From CAZHGD01 sp964531735 (lineage in GTDB: Bacteria > Armatimonadota > UBA10988), in assembly GCA_964531735.1 (NCBI GenBank), contig CAZHGD010000026.1, positions 1 to 57,577 of the forward strand: a stretch of DNA of 57,577 nt, given 5' to 3'. The first letter of the stretch is position 1; every line of letters begins with the position of its first letter. The notes beneath the pieces are model-generated. The model worked only from the letters and a program-made list of their open reading frames with translations, ran no database searches and was not told where the DNA came from. Made by a program: the position numbers and the translations under genes. Below are positions 16,472 through 24,336 of this stretch, piece after piece.

Positions 16472-18612
16472 GGCGCGCCTCGCTGAACCACTCGTCCGTC
16501 GCCCTCGACCTTCACGTCCTGCGCACCGGCCGCACCGTCGGCCGCGCTACGGAACTCGCACTGCTCCAACTCGACGACGGCGCGACCGCGAACCACCAGG
16601 GCATGGTTGCGGTAGCCGAGCACGCGGCAGCGCCGCAGCACGACTGGCTTGGCCGGTTCGTGGTCGAACACCAGACCCATCGGCATGGACCGGAAGAGGC
16701 AGTCCTCGAGCGCTACCGTGGCGCCATGCACGAGGAACACACCCTCAGCGAGCATGCCCTCAAACCGGCACCCGCGCAGAATCGCCGAGACCTCACCCAT
16801 GCCGAACACGCCGACCGGCAGGTCGGCGAACTGGCAGTTCGACATCGTGAGCGCACTCGCGTCGCGAATGCAGGCGCCATACTGGTAGCTGCTGCTGAAG
16901 CCACAACCGTCAACGGTTGCTTCGGCCGCGTCGACCAGCTCAAGCCCAGCCAGGTCAGTATCGGTGAACCGCGACGCCGTGGCACTCAGGCGGGCCTTGC
17001 GCGCAGCGCGAGCGCCGACACCGTTGGCCGAACACAGGCAGCCTTGCAGCGAGACCTGCGCGCCCTGATCGGCCAGCACGCCCACCTCGGCCCCGCGCAC
17101 CGTGCAGCGGTCGAGCGTCAGCCTGGCCTCGGCACCACGCACGGCCGCGCCGGCCGGCGAACCACCGGTCAGGTCGCACTCGGTCAGCGTGGCCTCGCCC
17201 TCGGCCACGGTCACAACCGACTGGTCCGCCGTGCCCGGCAGGCCCTGGTGGAGCAGAGTCAGGCCGGTGACCGACACCGGGTCGCCGCGCAAGGCCAGGC
17301 ACGGACCGTTGGTGCTGACCAGCACGATGTTGTCTCGCGGACCATCGCCAATCAGTTTCACCGGCCGGGTCACCGTCACGGACTCCTGGTAGATGCCGGG
17401 CCGAACCCGCACCACCCCACCCCGCGGCGCCTTGGCCACCGCGTCGCCGATGCTGCGGCAGTGCCCCCCGCGCGGCGCCACGATCAGCTCGCCGCCGGTC
17501 GGGAGCGGCAGTGGCGGCTCGTCATCGCCGGCGGGCACCGGCGCGCCGGTGCCGCGGCTGAGCACCAGCACCTCGCCATGCGGCTCCACGGTCATGCCGT
17601 AGACGGCCGTCAGGGCCCGGAGTGCCACGGTCACCGGCTGGTCCCGCAGACACCCGGTCACCCGCAGGCGGCCGTCGGCACCCGGCCCAAGCACGATCTG
17701 GAGGCCGGCGCGCTGGGCCACCTCAGCCACCACCTCGGCCAACGGCCGGTTGGCGGCCTCGATCGACACCAGCGGCTCCGGTGGCCGCACCAGCAACACC
17801 GGATCGGCCTCGGGCGGCCCGGTCAGCGTCGGTGTCTGGCGCTTGCCGGCGCGGGCCGCCCAGTGGGTCACCTGCGCGCGAACGGCATCCGCCAGCCGCC
17901 GTAGCTTGACCGTGCCGTCAGCGCCGGCGGTCTGCCGGATGCCGTCGAGCAGTCGCGCGGTGAAGACCCCGTGACCACTGGTCGGGTCCGCCCAGGCTCG
18001 CTCGCCGACACCACAGGCCAGCAAGGCAGAGAAGCGGCGCGGCGCGCCCTGCGAGCGCGTGCCCGTGCCTTGCAGACCGCGTGCCAGCCCGTCGGTGAGC
18101 TTGGCGTCAGAATCGGCCCGCGCCGCGTCCGGATCGTTGCGGCAGGCATCGACGAACAGCACCACTTCACTGGCCGGTAGCTGTTCCAGCGCCGGCTTCA
18201 GCACCGACAGCGGCAGCGAGGTGGCCTCGAGCATCGCCCGGCGCGTGTCGCTCACCAGCAGGTACTGCTGACCCTTATCGTCCACGCCGTGGCCGGCGAA
18301 GAAGAACACCACCAGGTCGTCGGCCGCGGTGCGAGTGCGGAGTCGATCGAGCGCCGTCAGCACATTGGCCCGCGTCGGCTGCGCGCTGGACGCGGCGTCG
18401 CTGACCAGCAACTGGATGTGGTCGTCGCCGATGCCCGTGGCTCGGAAGGCATGCGCAAAGGCCGTCGCATCGGCGGCGGCGTAGAGCAGCTTGTTGATGC
18501 TGGAGTCGCCGTATGCCTCCACGCCGACGCTGACGACCCAGGTGGCGGCTACACCCCGACTGGCCACCCAGATGACCGCCATGAGAGCGACTGCCGCGCG
18601 CCGCACGCCCAT
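16468..18612 (-). CDS. Secreted caspase-like protease with STN and beta-helix domains (paralogue 1)
   Basis: 714 residues, same architecture as the gene that follows it. A signal peptide (about 1-23) is followed by a caspase domain (24-260) with His108 in FFFAGHGVDDKG and Cys157 in LFVDACRNDP; an STN-like domain about 281-353 (NRPLAEVVAEVAQRAGLQIV; ALRALTAVYGMTV); a proline-rich linker; then a beta-helix (about 375-710) starting SIGDAVAKAPRGGVVRVRPG with a cysteine at the same place of nearly every coil (TEC, DRC, QGC, DGC, SNC, RGC, EDC, RRC, EQC). ATG 18612 is chosen because a signal peptide follows immediately; the frame remains open upstream but that part lies antisense-like over the next gene. 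First gene of a two-gene operon. Confidence 0.85.
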   Translation of the reverse strand: MGVRRAAVALMAVIWVASRGVAATWVVSVGVEAYGDSSINKLLYAAADATAFAHAFRATGIGDDHIQLLVSDAASSAQPTRANVLTALDRLRTRTAADDLVVFFFAGHGVDDKGQQYLLVSDTRRAMLEATSLPLSVLKPALEQLPASEVVLFVDACRNDPDAARADSDAKLTDGLARGLQGTGTRSQGAPRRFSALLACGVGERAWADPTSGHGVFTARLLDGIRQTAGADGTVKLRRLADAVRAQVTHWAARAGKRQTPTLTGPPEADPVLLVRPPEPLVSIEAANRPLAEVVAEVAQRAGLQIVLGPGADGRLRVTGCLRDQPVTVALRALTAVYGMTVEPHGEVLVLSRGTGAPVPAGDDEPPLPLPTGGELIVAPRGGHCRSIGDAVAKAPRGGVVRVRPGIYQESVTVTRPVKLIGDGPRDNIVLVSTNGPCLALRGDPVSVTGLTLLHQGLPGTADQSVVTVAEGEATLTECDLTGGSPAGAAVRGAEARLTLDRCTVRGAEVGVLADQGAQVSLQGCLCSANGVGARAARKARLSATASRFTDTDLAGLELVDAAEATVDGCGFSSSYQYGACIRDASALTMSNCQFADLPVGVFGMGEVSAILRGCRFEGMLAEGVFLVHGATVALEDCLFRSMPMGLVFDHEPAKPVVLRRCRVLGYRNHALVVRGRAVVELEQCEFRSAADGAAGAQDVKVEGDGRVVQRGAP

Positions 18613-18662
18613 CGCAGGTCCCCCGCTGGCGACACATTGGTGACCGCCAGCGACCGATTCCG

Positions 18663-18671
18663 AGCATAGCA
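18663..18671 (-). promoter_or_regulatory. Extended -10 promoter element before the caspase pair
   Basis: On the minus strand TGC-TATGCT, within TGTGCTATGCT, forms an extended -10 about 50 bases before the first caspase gene. No good -35 lies 17 bases upstream; a TTCACA is 21 bases away. The same TGTGCTA word occurs before several other genes in this window. Confidence 0.45.
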
Positions 18672-18712
18672 CACGCGACCTTACAGCGTTGTGAAAGTCG
18701 CGCTCCACCGGA

Positions 18713-19609
18713 CTATCCACACCCCGCCACACACCCCCGCATCCACTCCAGGTACTGCGTGGCGCAACGGTCGAGGTTCGCCTCGCTGCCGCCGCCGCGG
18801 AGCGGCGAGCAGGCTTCGTAGGTTGCCACACCGTCGAACCCGCCGTCGACCAGCCCGCAGAAGAACGCCTCGTAGTCGATGAAGCCCTCGCCGAACGGCA
18901 CCGCGCGGACCAGATCCGGCCCGGCGGGCTCGTAGTTGACCAGTTCGGGCCGGTAGCGGAAGCGCGGCAGGCGGACGTAGTCGGCGTTGGTGGTGATGGC
19001 CGTGTAGGGCGCCGCCCGGTAGGCCGCGCGGTAGAGGTCTTCACCGCGCAGCGCCGGCGACCAGGCGTCGAAGCCCAGCCGGCAGTTCGGCCGATCGATC
19101 TCCGCCAGCAGTTCCAGCAAGGCATCGGTGTGGACGCCCAGATCGTGGTGGTTCTGGATGGCCAGGACCACGCCGTGCGCAGCCGCCCGGTCGCAGGCTT
19201 CGCGCAGACCGGTGACCACTCGGTCCCACAGCGTGCTGGTGGTCCACGGGCCGCTCTCGTAGGCGGTGAACACGCGCACGACGCCGGCGTCGAGTTCGGC
19301 CGCGAGGCGGGCCAGCGACTCGACGTAGGCCACCTGCAATTCGAGGTGAGGCACCTCGGCCGCGCCGCCGCCGGCAAAGTCGGTGTAGGCGCCGATCACG
19401 GCGCATTCGACGCCCTGCGCGGCCAACTGCGCCTTGACCGCGGCCAGGCGCTCAGGCGTGGTGTCCAGCGGTGAGAGATGCGGGCGCTTGCCCGCGATCA
19501 TCACCGCGGGGTAGCCGAGAGCGGCGGCCTTGGCGATGAACGCCTCCGTGTCGAGCCGGTGCTGACCCCAGAAACCGGCGTAACTGACCGAGAACAGACC
19601 CAGCTTCAT
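18713..19609 (-). CDS. Sugar phosphate isomerase/epimerase-like TIM barrel
   Basis: 298 residues of the xylose-isomerase-like TIM-barrel superfamily (AP-endonuclease 2 fold). It starts MKLGLFSVSYAGFWG, and has the metal-site segments VVRVFTAYESG, VLAIQNHHDLGVHTD (His and Asp ligands), CRLGFDAWSP, and FGEGFIDYEAFFCGL near the C-terminus. ATG 19609 is preceded by AGGAA and lies 10 bases after the stop of the esterase gene, so both are probably one transcript. The real substrate is not determinable; neighbours point to carbohydrate catabolism. Confidence 0.75.
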   Translation of the reverse strand: MKLGLFSVSYAGFWGQHRLDTEAFIAKAAALGYPAVMIAGKRPHLSPLDTTPERLAAVKAQLAAQGVECAVIGAYTDFAGGGAAEVPHLELQVAYVESLARLAAELDAGVVRVFTAYESGPWTTSTLWDRVVTGLREACDRAAAHGVVLAIQNHHDLGVHTDALLELLAEIDRPNCRLGFDAWSPALRGEDLYRAAYRAAPYTAITTNADYVRLPRFRYRPELVNYEPAGPDLVRAVPFGEGFIDYEAFFCGLVDGGFDGVATYEACSPLRGGGSEANLDRCATQYLEWMRGCVAGCG

Positions 19610-19619
19610 CGGGCGTTCC

Positions 19620-21860
19620 TCACTTGCCGAGAGCGTCGTCCACAAAGGCCGCGGCCTTGTCGGCCCACATCTGGCCGTGCCGGCGCAAGCCGTCGGGGTT
19701 CAGATGGATGCCCTGCCCATCGAGGTCGCGGAACGGCGCGGCGAGGCCGTCGGTGTCGGGGCCGGGCAGCGCCAGCCCGGACGCCCAGACCATCGACTGA
19801 CCGGCTCGGACATCGAGGTGCAGCGGCTCGCGCGGGCTGTGGTAGGAGGCATGGGCCACGAACCACGGGAAGCGCCAGCCGGCGTCGTAGCGTGACCACT
19901 CGATCAGCGCTTTGAGGCCCTTGTAGTAGGCATTGGCGCCGTAGCCGGCATCCGCCTCGCCCTGATGCCACAACAGCGCGCGGAAGCCGCTGAGGCCCAG
20001 TTGGTTCAGGCGCACCATCAGCCACCGGTACAGGTCACTCTGGCGTTGCCACTGGAACACCGAGGTGCCGCTGTGGCCCGTGGCGGCGATGCCGATGGGC
20101 ACGTGGTAGCGGCGCGCCATGGCGTCACCGAACGCCGGCCAGAAGCTGCCGCCACGCGTCCCGTCGTGAACGCCGGGCTGCGGGTCACTGCCGCTCTCCC
20201 AGTGCCCGCCGCTGAAAGTCGCCACCAGGCCGGTCTCTTGGGCGATCCGCTGCTCGCCGCTGTTGGTCGAGTTGGACTGACCTGCCCCGACGAACACCTC
20301 ACCCACCCCCACCCGCTCGACGCAGGTCTTGGCGACCAGTCGCTCGCCGCCGATGGCCCGCAGGTCGACGTCGTACCAGCCACCGGCGGGCACGGGCAAC
20401 TCGGCATCGAACGCATGGGTGGTGCCGAACACCGGGATGGGCTGCCAGACGTCGGGCAGCGGGCCTTCGAGCGACTCGCCGCGTATCCGGACCAGAACCT
20501 GGTCGGCGTTGCGCTGCACGTTGCCGCGCACCACGATGGCACCGTCGGTGCGGCTGCGGCGCTGGTAGACCTGCAAGTGCCGCGGCTCGAGCACGGTCAG
20601 TTCGCCGGGCTTGGGACGCCCCTCGGCTTCGAGGCTGGCCATGGTGGGCACCCACTCCACCCGCTCACGCTCCACCTCGTTGGCCGTGCCGAAACTGAAG
20701 CTGATGCTGCGCTGCTCGCCGGCCTCGAGCCGTGCCTGCCAGACCTGGCGGCCGTGCCACGGACCGAAGATCCACTGCCCGCCACGGACCCGGACCTTGA
20801 CGCCGCGGCAGAACCAGGTGGTGTCGGGCCAACTGCGCTCCGCGGGCGAACGCACCACCTGGCCGTCCTCGTTGCCCACCACGTCGAACGCCGGATCGAT
20901 GACCATGAAGGCCATCATCGGCTCGACGCTCAGGTTGCTGGCGGTCCAGACGAGGCCATCCGGCGTACCCTCCAGACGCACGCAGGCACGGTCGCCGGCG
21001 GCGGTGATGAGATCGGCCGACGGCTGCTCGACGCGCGGCAACGCCAGCGGCCCGCCCTGCGACAGGTAGGCGCCGCGCGACACACTAACGTCGGCGCTGA
21101 GGAACTCGCGGCCGCGCACGCGGAGGCTGCACAGGGCCCCGTCATCGCCGACGGTGGCGCGGTAGTTGCGGCCACGCACCGCCCGGCGCTTTCGGTCGCC
21201 GCGCACACCGGCGCGCACCAGCGACTGTAGCTCACTGCCGCTGACCGGCCCGGCCACCAACTGCAGCACGCGCCGCTCGCCCGGCTTCAGCGCCACTTCG
21301 CTGACCTGCGTGCCGTGCTCCCAGGGTCCCCAGACGACGTCGGTGCCGTCCACCCGCAGCCGCACGTCTTCGCGGTACCAGGTGGTGCTCGGCCAGTCGC
21401 GGCGGAACGGGGTCGGCAGGACCGCCTCGGCGCCGTCGCTCGCGGAGTCCACGGCGGGATCGAGCACCATGAAGTGGTGCATCAGTTGCCGCGTGCGGTT
21501 GCACACGGTCCAGCGCAACTGCTCCGGCCCAAACTCGTAGCGCACCCAGCCGGCCGGCCCGCGGGCCGTCACCGTGCGGCCCCCGCGCACCTCGAGCCGT
21601 GGCAGGGCCACCGGCTGGCCGTCCTGGCTCAGGTAGGCGCCGCGCGACACGCCGACGCTGGCCTGGAGCAGTTCGCGGCCGCCCACCTTCAGGCTGGTCA
21701 GGCAACCGTCCGGCGCGATGTAGGCTTCGTAGTGCGCCGCCTTGACGCTGATCCCGTGTTCCAACTGCTGCACGGTGACACCGCCGGCGTTGGCGGTCAG
21801 GGTCATCGCCCCGGAGACGACCAGAACCAGCCAGGCAGCACGGATCGCCCTGATCCTCAT
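19620..21860 (-). CDS. Secreted SASA-type carbohydrate esterase with duplicated N-terminal modules
   Basis: 746 residues. A signal peptide (1-25, ending TANAGG) is followed by two copies of a roughly 170-residue beta-rich module (about 36-205 and 229-395) sharing VSRGAYLSQ, TTW, a FMV/ID-LDPA segment and FGPW/WGPWEHG; then a linker and a C-terminal SGNH/SASA (sialate O-acetylesterase-like) domain from about 515. There GAGQSNS holds the nucleophile Ser529, LLWHQGEADAG is the block with conserved Gln and Glu, and GIHLNPDG supplies the catalytic His. It probably removes acetyl groups from glycans outside the cell. Start ATG 21860 directly precedes the signal peptide. Transcribed with the TIM-barrel gene downstream. 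Confidence 0.8.
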   Translation of the reverse strand: MRIRAIRAAWLVLVVSGAMTLTANAGGVTVQQLEHGISVKAAHYEAYIAPDGCLTSLKVGGRELLQASVGVSRGAYLSQDGQPVALPRLEVRGGRTVTARGPAGWVRYEFGPEQLRWTVCNRTRQLMHHFMVLDPAVDSASDGAEAVLPTPFRRDWPSTTWYREDVRLRVDGTDVVWGPWEHGTQVSEVALKPGERRVLQLVAGPVSGSELQSLVRAGVRGDRKRRAVRGRNYRATVGDDGALCSLRVRGREFLSADVSVSRGAYLSQGGPLALPRVEQPSADLITAAGDRACVRLEGTPDGLVWTASNLSVEPMMAFMVIDPAFDVVGNEDGQVVRSPAERSWPDTTWFCRGVKVRVRGGQWIFGPWHGRQVWQARLEAGEQRSISFSFGTANEVERERVEWVPTMASLEAEGRPKPGELTVLEPRHLQVYQRRSRTDGAIVVRGNVQRNADQVLVRIRGESLEGPLPDVWQPIPVFGTTHAFDAELPVPAGGWYDVDLRAIGGERLVAKTCVERVGVGEVFVGAGQSNSTNSGEQRIAQETGLVATFSGGHWESGSDPQPGVHDGTRGGSFWPAFGDAMARRYHVPIGIAATGHSGTSVFQWQRQSDLYRWLMVRLNQLGLSGFRALLWHQGEADAGYGANAYYKGLKALIEWSRYDAGWRFPWFVAHASYHSPREPLHLDVRAGQSMVWASGLALPGPDTDGLAAPFRDLDGQGIHLNPDGLRRHGQMWADKAAAFVDDALGK

Positions 21861-21886
21861 CTGGCGCCCTCGACGTCCTTGACCAG

Positions 21887-21895
21887 AGAATAGCA
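21887..21895 (-). promoter_or_regulatory. Extended -10 promoter element before the esterase gene
   Basis: On the minus strand TGC-TATTCT inside TGTGCTATTCT sits 27 bases before ATG 21860, predicting a leader of about 20 bases. No convincing -35 is present. Confidence 0.45.
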
Positions 21896-21937
21896 CAGGC
21901 CGCCAGCACCGCGACTCGTCGGCGCCGGGCAACAGGA

Positions 21938-21953
21938 GCCCGCGCGAGCGGGC
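21938..21953 (+). promoter_or_regulatory. Hairpin between Shine-Dalgarno and start of the methyltransferase
   Basis: GCCCGC-GCGA-GCGGGC is a perfect 6-bp stem with a GNRA tetraloop. A Shine-Dalgarno AGGAG at 21934-21938 touches its 5' side while ATG 21967 lies 13 bases after it; if folded, the hairpin would shorten a too-long gap of 28 bases to a workable 12. This role is inference. Confidence 0.35.
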
Positions 21954-21966
21954 CGAATGCAACCCC

Positions 21967-22992
21967 ATGAGCGAACCCAAGCCCGGCCGACACCACCCGC
22001 GGAACACCCTCAACGACTTGACCGGCCGCGACTGGTTGGTCTTCACGCGAACCTGGTTCGCCCAGGAGGCCGAGCGGCCCGACCTGACGCCGGACACAGC
22101 CGAGGCCCTGCGCCGGTACGCCGAAGCCTTGCTGGCCGAGACCGGACCAGACCAACTCGGTGACCTGAGGCCGGCCGAGTGGCTGGACCACGCCACTAGC
22201 TGGTTCATCGCCGACAGTCGCCGGTACTACCGCAACAAGCCGACCGAGTTGCACCCGGCGCGCTACCCCGAGGAGATGGTCGCCCGCTTCGTGCGCTTCT
22301 TCACCCAGCAGGGCCGGTGGGTGCTCGATCCGTTCGCGGGTTCGGGCGCCACGCTGGTCACCTGCCTGGAAACCAGCCGCCATGCGGTGGGCGTGGAACT
22401 CAACCCGCGCTACGCCGAGGCCGCACGGTACCAACTGCCGCTGTCCGACACCACCGGCACCGTCATTACCGGCAACATCCGCCAGATGGCGCAGCCCGGC
22501 TTCTGGGACGCCGCCATCGAGGGCGGCTGCCCGGTGGTCGACGGACTCCCGCAGTTCGACTTCGTGATGACCTCGCCGCCCTACTGGAACATGCTGCGGC
22601 ACAGCCGCGGGAACGTGCTCAGCACGCATCAGGAGCGCGCCGAACGCGGCCTCGACACGCACTACAGCGAGGCCAGCGACGACCTGGGCAACACGGCCGA
22701 GTACGGCGACTTCGTCGAGGCCCTCGGCGCCGTGTTCGACGACGTCGGGCGCCTGCTGCGGCCAGGTTGTTACCTGGTCATCGTCATCCAGAACCTGCGC
22801 GACCGCAGCGGCGAGGTGCGCCCGCTGGCCTGGGACCTGGCCCGCCGGGTGAGCCGCACACTCAGTTTCCAGGGCGAGCGGATCTGGTGCCAGAACACCA
22901 AGAAGCTCGGCATCTGGGGCTACCCGAAGGTCTTCGTGCCCAACTACCACCACCACTACTGCCTGATCTTCAGGCGGCCGGTCGAGGGCTGA
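21967..22992 (+). CDS. Solo DNA methyltransferase (N4-cytosine/N6-adenine type)
   Basis: 341-residue SAM-dependent DNA aminomethyltransferase. SAM-binding motif I DPFAGSGATL is at residues 121-130, the acidic motif II is VGVELNP, and the catalytic motif IV is TSPPYW at 202-207; the SPPY form is most common in N4-cytosine enzymes. The order catalytic-after-SAM is the alpha/gamma-like arrangement for this family. The first 80 residues (with NDLTGRDWLVFTRTWF) probably give target recognition or docking. No restriction endonuclease, specificity subunit or transposase is adjacent, so it is a solo enzyme. It converges with the HD gene with only 8 bases between. Confidence 0.85.
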   Translation: MSEPKPGRHHPRNTLNDLTGRDWLVFTRTWFAQEAERPDLTPDTAEALRRYAEALLAETGPDQLGDLRPAEWLDHATSWFIADSRRYYRNKPTELHPARYPEEMVARFVRFFTQQGRWVLDPFAGSGATLVTCLETSRHAVGVELNPRYAEAARYQLPLSDTTGTVITGNIRQMAQPGFWDAAIEGGCPVVDGLPQFDFVMTSPPYWNMLRHSRGNVLSTHQERAERGLDTHYSEASDDLGNTAEYGDFVEALGAVFDDVGRLLRPGCYLVIVIQNLRDRSGEVRPLAWDLARRVSRTLSFQGERIWCQNTKKLGIWGYPKVFVPNYHHHYCLIFRRPVEG

Positions 22993-23000
22993 CCGCCAGC

Positions 23001-24332
23001 TCACGTGGCGAAGTCGAAGGCGAGTTGCCCGCGGTCGGACAGGCGTACCATGTTCGGCACGCCGAACAGGTCAGCGGCCAGGTCACCGGCCTTGGCGAAG
23101 CGGTCGTCGTACTCACGCCGCAGGCAGACGAAGAACCGCCACAGCGCCCGGTGCTTCACCGTCAGACTGGCCACCTCGGCGTTGCCCAACTCGCTCAGCG
23201 GCACCACCCGGTCCGAATGCAGGCGCACCGGCACGCGTGCTTCCTTGAGTTGCATGGCCGGTGACGGGCAGTACACAATCACCGCGCCGGCCGGCACGCG
23301 GAGCGCCTTGGCCAGCCGCTCCTCGGCGCGGCGGCGCTCGTCGGCGTTCCAGTGGTACTGCTCGGCCAGTCGCTGCTGGTCCTCGTCACTGATGCCGAAG
23401 CGGCCGTAGCCGGGCAGCGCCGCCATGTACACGCGCTTGCACAGCCGCCGCGCGGCCAGATCGTCCAGCAGGCACTGGACTTCGCGCCGGCTGCGGCAGC
23501 GCTCGCGCAGCAGGTAGAGGAAGCTGTCGTCACCCAAGCGGTAGAGGTCGTCCAGCTTGAGCTTCTCGCTCTCCAGCGCCAGTTCCAGCGCCTTCGATAC
23601 CATGGCGCCCGCCACCGCCTTGGCATGGTGGTAGTAGACGCGCTCGGTCAGGTTGTACCGTACCCGCAGCAGGTGGATCAGCTCGCTGAGCACGTCGTGG
23701 CGGAACAGGCCGTCTTTCTGCAGGTCGACCGTCAGGTGACCGTCAACCACCTCGAACGACCGCAGCAGGCGGTCGTCGTAGGCTTGCGCCAGACCGGTGT
23801 GGAAGGCATCGCGGCGCAGGTAGTCGAGCAGGTCGGCGCAGACCGTGCCGGCGATCAGCTCCCGCGCGAAGGGCGCGTGGTCCAGCGGCTCGCGCGACAG
23901 TAGTTCGCGCACGCGGCCTTCGACCCCGGTCGCGGCCAGGGCGGCGTGCAACAGCCGGTCGTCGAGGAAGTGCTCCAGGCGGTGCGGGTCCTCGTCATGG
24001 CGCTCGAACACACGCCGCTCGTCTTCGAAGGTGTGTCCGAACGGGATGTGCGTGATGTCGTGGAGCAGCGCCGCGGCCGGAATGGCCACGTGGTCGTCGG
24101 GCGACACCGGCACGCCGCGCGAACACAGCTCGGTCAGCAGGCGTTTGGCCAGCCAGCAGGTGCCCAGGCTGTGCTCGAAGCGCGTGTGGACGGCGGAAGG
24201 ATAGACCAGTGACGAGGTGCCGAGCTGCTTGATACCGCGCAGCCGTTGCACCGGCGGCGTGTCGATGAGGCGCATCTCGGCGTCTGTGAACTCGACGTCG
24301 CCGTGCAGCGCGTCGCGGATGACCTTGCCCAT
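23001..24332 (-). CDS. HD-domain phosphohydrolase (dNTPase/SAMHD1-like)
   Basis: 443 residues. The HD metal-binding fold is clear: HTRFEHSLG at residues 49-57 supplies His49 and His54, LLHDITHIPFGH at 89-100 contains the HD pair (His91-Asp92), and LLDYLRRDAFHTG follows, as in SAMHD1 and YdhJ-like deoxynucleoside triphosphohydrolases. It starts with MGKVIRDALHGDVEF, the usual opening 'IrDpvHG' of this group. The C-terminal 200 residues are helical and fit the SAMHD1-type extension. The start lies 4 bases after the MEMO gene stop. Specific substrate not known; dNTP hydrolysis is the best guess. Confidence 0.82.
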   Translation of the reverse strand: MGKVIRDALHGDVEFTDAEMRLIDTPPVQRLRGIKQLGTSSLVYPSAVHTRFEHSLGTCWLAKRLLTELCSRGVPVSPDDHVAIPAAALLHDITHIPFGHTFEDERRVFERHDEDPHRLEHFLDDRLLHAALAATGVEGRVRELLSREPLDHAPFARELIAGTVCADLLDYLRRDAFHTGLAQAYDDRLLRSFEVVDGHLTVDLQKDGLFRHDVLSELIHLLRVRYNLTERVYYHHAKAVAGAMVSKALELALESEKLKLDDLYRLGDDSFLYLLRERCRSRREVQCLLDDLAARRLCKRVYMAALPGYGRFGISDEDQQRLAEQYHWNADERRRAEERLAKALRVPAGAVIVYCPSPAMQLKEARVPVRLHSDRVVPLSELGNAEVASLTVKHRALWRFFVCLRREYDDRFAKAGDLAADLFGVPNMVRLSDRGQLAFDFAT

Positions 24333-24336
24333 GGGC

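Noticed and set aside
18613..19377. A 255-residue N-terminal extension of the first caspase gene
   Set aside because: It runs over the same-strand TIM-barrel gene in another frame, whereas a signal peptide begins immediately at ATG 18612.
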